64,000 nt of DNA from assembly GCA_964020975.1 (NCBI GenBank), contig OZ026625.1:9626742-9690741 (forward strand), written 5' to 3'. The position numbers were made by a program, and so were the translations under genes. Within the stretch, counting starts at the first letter, position 1, and each line of letters starts with the position of its first letter. A model generated the notes under the pieces. The model searched no databases and was not told the origin of the DNA. It saw only the letters and a program-made list of their open reading frames with translations. Shown in pieces: positions 38,789 through 51,300 of the stretch. Source of the DNA: Hermodice carunculata (Eukaryota > Annelida > Polychaeta > Eunicida > Amphinomidae).

Positions 38789-41700
38789 TTTAGCTTTACC
38801 ATTTCACTCACTCTGCTGTTATTCAGCCTTATGTACCAGTGGTGACACAAAACAAAAGCCCATTCCTATCTACACAGGTAACTGCATGGCCATTTTTTTT
38901 CAAAAACTTTACAAATGTTATAGATTATTTAGGGATAACATCATAGGATTGGTCTGCCGTGATTATTTGTCTCGTAGTTAGTGTCTGCTGTTGAGAGTGA
39001 TTTGATTTTGTTATGGGTATAGCTACTGGTTCAAACTTGTAGTACTATGTCAAGGTGGAAAGCAATTCCTGAAAGAACGTGAAACGGAAGGAATGATCTT
39101 CAAGGCAACACATACTGTGGCGAAATATAGGTGCTTTGTGATACTGTTATTTCTGTATATACTGAGGGTGTCTGTTTTTTTAATTTTTGTTTGCGAGACC
39201 TTCGTGTGTGCTAAGTGTATGTTTTTTGGTCTACCGGAAGTATTTGCCCTTATAACATTCATCTTTATCGGATACTCGTCGACTTAGTTGAGAGTACAGT
39301 CTGGTTGACGCAATGAAGCCCTGGAGTCAGTATATTTTCCTCTCTTTAGTGGTCAACCACGGTCGCCTGTCGAAGAGTTCATTACACTGATTACAGCGGC
39401 TCACTATGACCACAGGGTTCCTCCTTACAAGGCCGTAGGTAAGCTTTCTTGAGATTGAAAGTCAAGCTGTAGTTTATTGGAAAAATTATATAAAATGTCT
39501 TACACACTATCTTTGGAATTTCTACCATTACTCAAGGACAGTGCGACGCACGCCTAATTATCTCACACCAAAGTCGCATTTCCCGTCGCTGGGCAACGAC
39601 GAAAAGCATTCGCCACATTAAGATGTTTTGCCTTCCCTTGCAAACTTAAATTTTAGAAATAAATGAGATTCACATTTCGTCGCGTTGTATAATAAATGAT
39701 CTCTTTCCATGTCATTTATCTCAAACTTTGAACCTTAAATGTTTAATATTCAGTTACAGATTGGCTTCTCACATGAAATGTATTATGCGGTGCAGATGTT
39801 CGACTTATTGTTGTGAAAATACGTCCTTTTTTTTTGTTGCTTGGAAGCAATTTTTTGGCAAATAATTACATTATCATCCACATTTTTCTTCGTGGACTGT
39901 GCTGTATTCATAACACTTCAAAACTTCATATCTCCGTAATAAATTGTGCAGAAAGAAGCAAGCTCATATAATTTATGAACTTTGATATTTTTGTAAATGA
40001 GGTCTTAATTTTAATATTACCTTGAAGTCTCTTTCATACATGCAAAATCTGTACCCAATGATGTTTAATTGGTGATACAAAGGGATCTTACGTCTGGATT
40101 GAAATTTACAACGCAAATTTGCCGGTTGATGTATATTTCATTTGCATTACTTTCGCTCCGGTTGATATATATTTCATTAATATTACTTTTACTTATCACA
40201 AATGGCTTCTAGTCTCGCAAAGCAGGTGTAGCATCAGAGACTAAGCTTGTCATTATAATTTGTAAATGTTGCCAGGAACTTGTTCTTTATTGAATTTCCT
40301 TTTTTCCTACTTAGGAGAGCCAATACACGTAAAAATGGGCGTTTATGTTAACTCGCTTGGAGATATAAATGAGAGGAATCAGGTAATGGTGAAGGTGACT
40401 TGTACATGTAACTGTTCTTTCTTTTCTCTTTTCGTATGACAATATTATACAATTTTCTGCAACTACAAAATATCAAACCCTTACAGTAATTTGATAGGCT
40501 ATAAAACTCTTCGATCTTCCGGCTGGTAATTTGAAAGCGCATTGAATAAGATCATGGAGCTTTATCTGAGTAATATGATGTATCTCCATGATAGAATTTG
40601 TCGAAACTGCAGCATAATCTTTCAGGCGCGTAATTTTAAAATCATTAAAATCAATACATTCTTCTGAAACTTATATATAAATTTATGCGGCTCTCAAAAG
40701 AAAATGCCTACCGCACATACACTGGAGATTTTAAAATTGTTTGATTGCATTGCTCAAAATAACGAGGTTTTTTTTCGTAATTACGAGTTTTTTAAACTCG
40801 AAATTACGATTTTCTTCTCTTAATTACGAATTTTTCCCACAATCTAAAGTCAAGTTGCCAAATCTACAACAATGTATAAACAACGTGCCAACAGGTTCAC
40901 AAATGCAAAATCGGTAAGGCATTGATGATTAAGTCTACACACTAAACTGACGAGACTATTTCGCCATTATGGAAATTGTAAAGATCTGGTTTTCTCCATA
41001 ATTTATGAAGTCATTTATGCAAAATGTTTTGTGTGTGATAAAAACAAATAAACTTATTTTGATACGTTAAACCGTTTAATTGTTTTGTTTCATAGATTTA
41101 AGGTTACAAGTAAGGTCAACATGCTTCACATTTGTGCAAAAAAATATAACATAAGTTCGCAGGCCAAGCTGGTAAAAGCTTGAGAAAATATATCTAAATT
41201 AATGATCGTACCAGCAACCATCTGGGCTATGGAAATATATGTCAACATTGTTGCAAGCAGTCCAAATAAGCCCCATATTTAATTTCGGACTTTTTAGCCA
41301 CTTCAACTTAATCACCTTTTGGTATCTAATAAGCATAATTTATGCTAATTAGAAGAATTGAACAGTATTCGAAAATAAGAATGATCTATGATGTGACATT
41401 ACAGACATCAGTTAACTCTCTGACACCACAGTGCATGAACACGTATGATGGTATTTGAAAAAAAAAACACCAGCTTTCATAAGTCTAAAGTACTTAAGTT
41501 TTACTTTTATCATTAATTTAGATATATACTTCGCACGTTTTGATCAGCTTGACCTGGAAACTTATGTTATATATTGGTGCACAGATGTGAAGCATATTGA
41601 CCTTACTTGTAATACAAAATTAATATTATGAAACAAAACAAATAAAAGTTTCAACGTATGAAAATAAATTTGTTTTTATCACATATTAAACATTTTGCAT

Positions 41701-44700
41701 TGATGACTTCGTGAATTTTGGAGCAAATCAGATTTTGATAATTTCCATGATGGAGAAAAAAGACAGTTTCATCAGTTTTCTCTGCAGACTTAATCATCAA
41801 TACCGTACCAATACCACATTTGTGACCCTGTCGGCACGATGTGAGTACACTGTCTTAGATTTGGCAAGTTGACCTTTGATAGTGGGAATGCTCGTATTAA
41901 AGAGACAAAAACTCGTAATTTTGGAGTTTTAAAAACTCATTATTATGAAAAAAAATGAGTAATTACAAGGAAAAAACTCGTAATTACGAGAAAAAAATAT
42001 TTATTTTGAGTTTTAAAAAACTCGTCATCACATTACGGGAAAAAACTTGTAACCAAGAGGTTTAAAAATATTTTTTGTGGTCTCATTAGACTTCCGTAAA
42101 TATGAGACTATTTTTCATAGTTTTCATTCATGCTTTCATAAGCTTTAAATTATATGATCACCAGATTTAATTTCCATTGATGGACAACCAATATAAAAAT
42201 ATATTTTATCGATAAGCATTTAAGACAAACTAAAATCGGAAACTTTTTGAAAACACTGTACAAATATGGGCAGTTTTGAAGGATATCGTGTTTAGCATTC
42301 TTGTCAGTACTTTTGAAGCATAGCAATTTGTATTTCCAAAATAACATTCATGCAATTAAAATGTATATCATTTTAACGTATCATTTCTATATAGCATGAT
42401 CTTATTGGCAATTGTGATCTCGATCGTTGTTATTACAATAATTTATGTAACCCTATATCACTAAGGTTGGATGAAGACTACGTATTGCTATATATGATTC
42501 AATATCAGCTTGTAAAGATATTCCTATTTTAGTAATAGTACTTATTATCATCAGTTTTGTTATTGTTGTCATTATCACATCCATAATTAGCATTTGCTGC
42601 TGTGTTATACAGATATTTAGATCTATTAACTCAACTTCTTTGTTGATAAATAAACAAACCAAGTGTTCTAAAGTTGGCATATCGGCGTACATGTATCTTT
42701 GCAACAATAATAGTAATGATAATAATAATAGAAATAATAATAATTGATTCAGTTTTAAATACATGTTCAATTGCTTAACCAATTTGATCTAAACCTACCA
42801 TATACACATGCATTTAATTCTGTTTCAGGACTACACCGTAAATATGTACTTTCGACAGAGATGGTCGGATTATCGTCTGAACTACACAAACAACATTACG
42901 GGTGTTGACAGTATAACTTTACCTGTTGCACTAATAAAGCGTATGTGGGTACCAGACCCCTTCTTCGAAAATGGCAAGGACGAGAAATTTCACAGCATTA
43001 CCGTCCCGAACAATGCATTCCGGGTTTATCCAGATGGGTCTATTTTTTACAGTCAACGGTAATTCACTTCGTTTTACTGTTGACAAGGGATGTAACTTTA
43101 CATTACATGTGGGTGTAAAAGACACCCGCGTATAGAGTTTACACACTAGATATTAGTTTAAGTGATGCTTTCTTGGGCTTTGGTTCATTGGTAATGTACA
43201 GATCCATTCATAGTATATTACATACAATAATTTGAGGCTAGAAACTGCTACCAGCTTGTAAATCCTCAACTGCAGATAATGATTTTTCCAGTAGAAGTGT
43301 ACAGATCTATCCAAAGAACATCCAGAACAATTAAAAATCAAATAGAGTAATATTGTGGTAATGATGAAAACATTCCCATTTCAGCTAGGCGACTGGTGCC
43401 GAAGGCTGCAAGTTCGAGACTCGCTCGTTCCGAACACAATAAAATACATGTTTTCGGCATTTCCTTAACGCTGGTGGATTTAAGTCCACGATTCTGGAAA
43501 TAAACGCCGGCTCAGTACATATACTGCATAATCGTGTTGATATGGCACCCGCACTTAACTACCTCCATTGAACCATTCTTTTTCAGAGTGGGGATTTGTG
43601 GGGTCGAGTGAATATGAGCGTTTCCCATTTCAGCTAGGCGAATGGTGGCAAAAGTTGCAAGTTCGTATTTCGCTCGTTCCGAACATAAAATATTAATACA
43701 AACGTTGACAGTCTTTACAGGTACACAACTGTACATTAACAATATTGAATAGGTATCGATCGATTGACTGTAGTAAATCAATAAGATATGAAACATAAAA
43801 TCAGAATTTTACACCACTTTATAATTTTCTTTTTAAACACTGTAAAAGTGCCGCATTGTCGGAGAGGCATATCATTCCACATTTTAACTCCATATAATTT
43901 TATGAAAAATAAGCTATATAGTCTAAATATGATTTATAAATCAATGCCCAGGCAATGGCTACTATTTATGAAATGTGGACAAATCACTGTGTAATACAAC
44001 TTTCGCATGATTGCTTTATGGACACTATTCTCTACGTACATTTCTTCAAAATGCCTAAAGTTTTACTAACTTTCTTCGATACATACATTATCTGAGACTT
44101 CCAATTTAAACAAACATCTGATTGAATTTGATTTTTTTTTTCTTTTTTTTTTTTTTTTTCTTTTTTAACAAAAAAACAAAAGCTGTCTAAACTTACCTAC
44201 CTACCTAACAAAACAACCTATGACTGCTTTTGACTTCAAGCACCCCAACACAGTTGGCCCCTTCCAGTAAGTTAAACACGAATTGCAAAGTCATTTTTGA
44301 GAGATCCGGCACTTGGAAAAGGCAGAAATAATTCAGCGATAAGAAGTGAACCTGCGTGTAAATACCAGCGGGAGCCAGCAATCAGGACGTGGGGACTGAC
44401 TTGGTACATAAAGAGATCCTTGTAGACCACAGTGGAATCAATGCTGACATGATCAGTGCATACAATGTTTACCTATCAGCTAAGTTCTGAATGAAAACAT
44501 TTCATTGCTTCATTTTTTTTCTATGCAGGCCCATGCGGTCATGTGTGGTGAAGCCATAGGCTAATTCCCTGCGTACCCTTCCCGTGGTTAGCATATCTCA
44601 GTCAATATTTTATTTTCTCCCAGACTGCAAACTGCTCTCGCTGACCAATATTGATAAAATTTGAAGTACAGAATCGCCCAGATAATCCTGGAATGTATGT

Positions 44701-47700
44701 GAAAGAATCACAAAGACTTTTCTTTTAACAGCAACACTGCGCTATAACGGTTCCCACAAGGTTACAATAATAAAGGGAACACTTAGCTGTGTTTTGTGCC
44801 ATTATTTTAACCATGAACACGGTCCATAGGTACTGATTAAAGTCCAGATCGACTGAACGTGACCCACAGGCATTGGTGACAGTCCACAGATATCAAGTAT
44901 CGTGAAGTATAGTTCACAATGATATAGTACAGGCACAACTTAGGTTCTTCTGGCAAGGCTAGTGTCCCATGGCTGATCCACTGTCCACTCCTGAAATGAT
45001 GACGTCATCTTCCTGGGCCTTCAGTTAGTCAGACACGCCGTCTCCTCTTTCCTCTTTCGACCTGTGCCTGGCTGTATGTATACCTTTCATGGAAAGATCT
45101 ATATGATACTACATTTCACCTTCAGCCATGAGGAATCTTCATGAAACCTTTAATTTTACCCCCCCCCCCCGTATCCACTTGGATTAAGTTTTTTCACGTA
45201 GGCCACTTCCACAGGTAAACAATGACTCAACATACCTTGATTGGAACAAGTAAGCAATGATTCAGAGCACTACCAGTGACCCAATGAAGTGAGCACCGTG
45301 TCTGTAGTCAAACCAACCCTCATACTGAACACAGCCACTGCCCTGACATTACCTCATTAATTTCGGTAACCTTGCATGCGCGCTCACTTTACCGTGGGCA
45401 ATTTCTATGAAAAATATATTCATTTAAATCTCTTAATTTGAAACCTAGAGGGAAAATATTATAATTTCATTTCAAATTTACAAATCGAACAAATGAAAAA
45501 TCAGGCAGCGATTCTGACTGGTCATCCGTGAACCTGTCTTAATGATTAGATTATGCTACTGAATGTGGAGCTAAAGGAGATTCTGCACCAGTGCTTTCCA
45601 TAGTGAGGAAGATAATTAGGACTCTGTGCAAAAAGGGCTGTTGGTCAATCATTGGCAGCTGAGAGGTATGTGGCAGGAAATTCATTCAAATGGGGAGACA
45701 GTTTCAAAGACAGACTTTTGGGACAACCCTCCTGGAAACACCTTCACTGTAGCTTCGTTGAAATATGAACAATTAAACACGACTCTCATTCCCGGTCCAA
45801 TAATTTATGAAAACGGTTACACTTACATTTTCTTTTGACAGGCCTCAAAAATTCCTCGTGTTTAATTTTTATTTTTTCAGGCTGACTATAAAGGTACATT
45901 GCCAAACCGAACTGAGCAACTTTCCACTGGACAATCAAACATGTTACATTAAAATTATGTCATGTGAGTACACTCCAAAGAGTTTTCCCCATTTCCCGAT
46001 GTGAAATGTTGCCGTCCCGTAGGCCTAAAGTTTGCTTTATTTGTTGTCTCGGATAGAAATAGCTTTAACACAAACATTCTGCAGCAGAATATCACATGTA
46101 TTACGTAGGTGCGTACATAGTCATGTATGTACGTATGTATGTATGTGCATATCCATGTATGTGTTGTTTGCACGTATCATCCATATATGTATGTGTGTAT
46201 GTTTGTATATGTGTATGCATGCATGTATTTGTATGTATACATGCATGTATGTATATGTGCATATAGGCATGTATCTATACATGTCCAACCTGATGTAATT
46301 ATCAGCAAGAAATTTCAATTATCAGACTTTTTCCTTGGTGTACCATATCTTATTATATTTAACTTGATTTTCACCTTTGGATACTTTGTTGTTGTTTATC
46401 AAAGCTACATATGAGACTGCTGTCCAAATATTTATACATTTAAACAATTTGTAAATCTTATACAAAATCACAACCACGCCTATAATTTTTTTTGGGGGGG
46501 GGGGGGCGGGTAGGTGGTCATATCAATGTAAACGAGACTCGCGACGTGCACTCGTGACTGAACTAGTAGACGTCGCGAGTCTGGCAAGCAACCCTGAATG
46601 CATTAACTTCAAGTCGTAAATGAAGTAACTCAATTCAAAATGTTTAGATTTCTCCTTCTCAATATCAAATGACATTGTTTAAGATAAATTGTCCAGAGTA
46701 GGCATGAAACCTGCCTCAAAAGTATACGATTCAATTAGTATAATAATAAACAAAATAGGTATAAACATCTGGACAATGTCACTTGTTTAAATTAAAGAAT
46801 AGATTTGTTGGCCCTACTTTAATTGATGTGTACGTTCGCTGAGTGTGAGCTCATGAAGATATGCATTGCTGTCCACGTAGGAACAGTTTAACATTTTCAG
46901 TTCAGCTGACTTGTCAGTCAGCTAAGCTTATGTGATGACTAGCCATCCGTCGTCCACAATTCACATGTTCGACTGCTTCTCGTAAGCCATCTGCCAGATT
47001 CACTTCAAATTTGGCGGGGATGTGTCTTGGGTGAGTCTCTAGCAAGTGTGTTTAAATGGTCACTCGCCAGCGATTTTTGGATTTTTTATGAATTTTCTTG
47101 TTCTTTTTTGGAGCAAATCTTTAAAAATCTACTTCTCCAAAACCGCTCACCCAATTGCTTTGATATCGCACAGGGCAATGTCGGGGACTATGTAAGTCAA
47201 TAGCCATTGTAATGCTAGTTCACATTTTCAACTTCTCCAAAACTGTCATCCAGATTGACTTCAAACTTGGTGGCAATGTACCTTGGGTGGATTTCTTCCA
47301 GGTTTGTTCAAATGATTGCGCTCCAGTGATTTTTGGATTTTTAATGATTTTTTTTTTTTTTGTTCTTGTTTTGGACAAATCTTACAAAATCTTCTCCACA
47401 ACCGCTCACCCAATAGTGTATGTGCGTGAAATACATGAATGAACATGAAGAACAATAGAAAGTCCTGCAAAATTTGATAGATTTAATAAAGTATGTATTC
47501 CACCATTGACTGGGCATTTCATAATTTAAGTATGTAAAGCACTAGGTGTGACTGGAAAACTTTCTTTTCAGCATTTTGCATACAAAGTGTATCCCTGGTT
47601 TTTGTGGGCAGTTTCAAGGGGAAATGTACATATTCCTAATGTATTACTGTGTAAAATACGCACACCCTTGCAGGACATCAGGCAAGACCATTGGGACGTG

Positions 47701-48271
47701 ACTTGTGTGTTCAGTTATTAACAGGCTAATTAAGCCATTGTTCTTGTATACTCTCATTTGGGTTATTGCTTTGATATGTCATAAGAACACTCCTAGGGAC
47801 TCCTATTTCTTACTTTGTTCACCAGGTGGTGCTACAATTTTTTTTGAATAAATTTTTGTGTGTTTTCATTACTTGTCACTTCTTCTCCACAAACGTCTCT
47901 CAGATTAAGTTGAAACTTTGTGGATATGTTCCTTGTGAAAGACTCAAACAAAGTTGTTCCTACATGTATGTAGCACTGCTGTATATTCCTGATTTGTAAC
48001 GATTTTTTTTTCAATTCGAGTACATATCGGTAAATGCACCTTTTCTATTGCTTACTATGCAAGTCAATGGGCATTCTAATGGTAATTCACATTTCGGACT
48101 TCTCTGAGGAAACTCTGTCGCTCAGATTTACCTCAAACTTGGTGGCAATGTACCTTGGGTGGGTCTCTACCAAGTTTGTTTAAATGGCCACGCTCCAGTG
48201 CGTTTTGGATTTTTTATCATTTTTTACTTACTTAGTACATGAATGACCTTGATCATATCACAAGTTGTGTG

Positions 48272-48336
<65 letters not shown>

Positions 48337-51300
48337 TTTATTTTCTTTTGGTTTGGGGGGGCGGGTTTTTTTTGGTTGTTTTTTTTTGGTTTTTTTTTTT
48401 TGGTTTTTTTTTTTTTTTTTTTTTGGTTTTTTTTTTTTTTTTTTTTGTTTGGTTGTTTTTTTCTTTGGTCGCTATTCACAGGATATATGTCAGTAGGAAT
48501 AATGAAGAAATTCCATATTAACACCCATGTACATACTGTCCAAATTACGTGCGAAGTAACACATTTGGCAGTTAGTGACGGTCATCCAATTGGCCATATC
48601 ATGACGTAGGTAAACCGAGATCTAGTATTCAACATGTACTCCAGAAGCACAATTCAAAAGTAAACAAGTAAATTGACTATTTCTTTTAACCTAGTTGTCA
48701 CATATTTCCTCCAGATCGGTACAGCACAAAAGAAATGATATTATCTTGGATGGATCCATGGTCCAGGGCAGTTGTGAGACACCCCACTTTAGATCTTCCC
48801 AGGTTCCACATACAAAATATAACAACTGGAGACTGCACCCACGGTTATTCTACAGGTTTGTCTTTCATTTAACTCTTGGGTACAGCAGAAATGCGTATTT
48901 TTGGCGCCATGACCATTACGTTGTTTTCCATTTATTCTTGTCTATTTCTATGTTTGTTTGCCTTACTATTTATTTGCTTCTTGCCTCAGTTCTCTGTTTA
49001 TTCATTGATTCATCTGTGTTATCTATTTAGTTATCTGTTGCTAGGTTTTTGTTTTTGCTTATTTATCTGGGTTTTTTTTCTTTATTCGTATATTTTTTCT
49101 TTTCAGTTGTTTATTCTATGTATGCATTTATATATGTCATATAATTTTGTATATACGTTTACACGTTCAAACTAACACCATGTTCAGTATGGATGCAACG
49201 ACACAAATTGACGTTTCTATATGGACAGTTATGATATGACCCCTTAAATATTCAAAGTGTGTTTGATGACGGAATATTGTGTGATAATATCTATTGACAA
49301 ACTATGCATGTTACCTATTACTACACATGAGTCCATACCTGGCAAGCGTGAATATAACAGAACTATCGTGATTCTGTTATGTAAATAGAAGTAGAGAAAT
49401 GATGCCTTGAGGATATCAAAATTAACGTTTGTGCTTTTGTTGACAAAGAAATATTTCACATGCGTATTTAGAAAGAAAGATTTGTCTAATTGTGACTTCA
49501 TCTGAATTCATAACGACACCCTTGAAAATATCTCAATATGTATGAGAAATGGTAGTTTCAAATTATTTCTTTTCCAGTGACTGTAACTTTACAAATAGCA
49601 TACCATAAATTTGTAAGCAATGTGTTACTTATTATATTTCCGAATTATGTTCATTCGTGAGACTTTGAGCATTTTGCGAGGTAGAACAACTATCAGCAGG
49701 TTAGAGACCCCTTGGGAATGCTATTGTGTAACATACAGTATTTATACTGCATGCTGGTGGCATTCCTTTAAAAGTCGGAACAAGAAAATTGCAATATATA
49801 TTCATTATATATTTCCCTGTGGGATCCACATATTACTGCTGCACAGTTAAACTAACGATGCATATAAGTACTTCAGTCCATGTGAACAATGCATTTTGTG
49901 TTCAAGATGGGCAACAATCCCCAAAATGTCCTCACCAGGGGAAATTAATGACCATGCTTGTCAGATTAATTAACATAAATAAACCTTAGGTTATAGAGCA
50001 GTTATCTTATCTATACCCAAGTTGGCCTTTGAAGTACTCCTAGGAAGACTGGTAGAATTATCAAAGAAGTGTAACCAAAAAGTAAATTTAACAAGAAGTC
50101 TGCAGCATAAAGTGTAAGCAAAATTAATGACTTTTGCTGTTAATGCTCAGACACATTTAGCTTGTATTACGCGTTTCATACCTTTTATATAGGTTACTAG
50201 AAAATATGATTCCATGTCTTGTATCGACTTTCATGTGAGATATGTTATCCGAAGAAAATTTATTGGCGGCATATTAAAAAGCCTGTGACACTTGAAATGA
50301 TGTCTAATTTTTATTGAGGATTGTACCTGCGAGCAGATACATTCATAGCATACAGGTTACAAATAAATTGCTTGGTAAATTTAAAAGCCAATGGCAAAAT
50401 GATATGTCAAAACAAGATATTAATGAATCAAAACTTAGAACCTACGTGCTACACAAAAAACTAAAGTTTGAACTAAATTTGGATGTTGTTAAAATCTTTA
50501 ATATTCGTAAAAATATCACCAGGCTACGCATTAGTGCCCATTAGTTACACATCGAAACGGGTAGATACGAGCACCTACACAAAAGTGCAGCACGTGACAG
50601 GACCTGCAGTACATGCAATACTATCGAAAACGTAATACATTTTATGTTGGATTGCAACGTATTCAGAGTTCCTCGCAGTGACATGACAAACGAATTAGAA
50701 GTTTTTTTTAAAGCAGTACAATAAGAGTTAAATATTTAACTTCGTTATAGAATTAAAGGATACAGAGCTGATGAAAATTGTAGAAAAATTCATAAATGCT
50801 GGTTGGAAATAAGAGAAAAATTTCAGGTAAACACAATGAGTTCAAGTATGAAGACCTATGCCACTAGAATGTAGGTCACGGACATATGCCCCCCCCCCCA
50901 AAAAAATAGTGTTAACACATGTACACCTGTGCTCTGTGTTTCTTGTTCTTTCCAATGAGTATCATTTTCAGCGGTCTACCTCCTACTCCACACGTTTCAA
51001 TGCACTCAATCGCCACCATTATTCCCCTACCCCGCATATTTATCTTGCACCTCATGACTTCCGCTGTCCTTTCATGAAAAACATTTCTGCACGACACAAC
51101 CGCATTTCCGGTAGACATTCGAGTGGCACAGTGCCCACTACGCCAACTCCTGTTTACATCTGAAGAAACCGACTGAGGATGGTCAACACAGGATTTTTCA
51201 TTTTTTTCGAACCTAATCATTGGTACTTTAAATTATATACACCAGTTGTCGGAAATATGAATATGTTTTCATGTTAATAGTATTGCATATACTGCAGGTC

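Noticed and set aside
39093-39287. Hydrophobic 64-codon frame 60 bp before exon 2 as a signal peptide exon
   Set aside because: It ends in a stop before the exon 2 acceptor and has no suitable in-phase donor; the exon at 35297-35385 fits phase and sequence better.
46032-46414. Tyr/Met/Cys-rich frames on both strands
   Set aside because: Translation of the (TGTA)n-type repeat.
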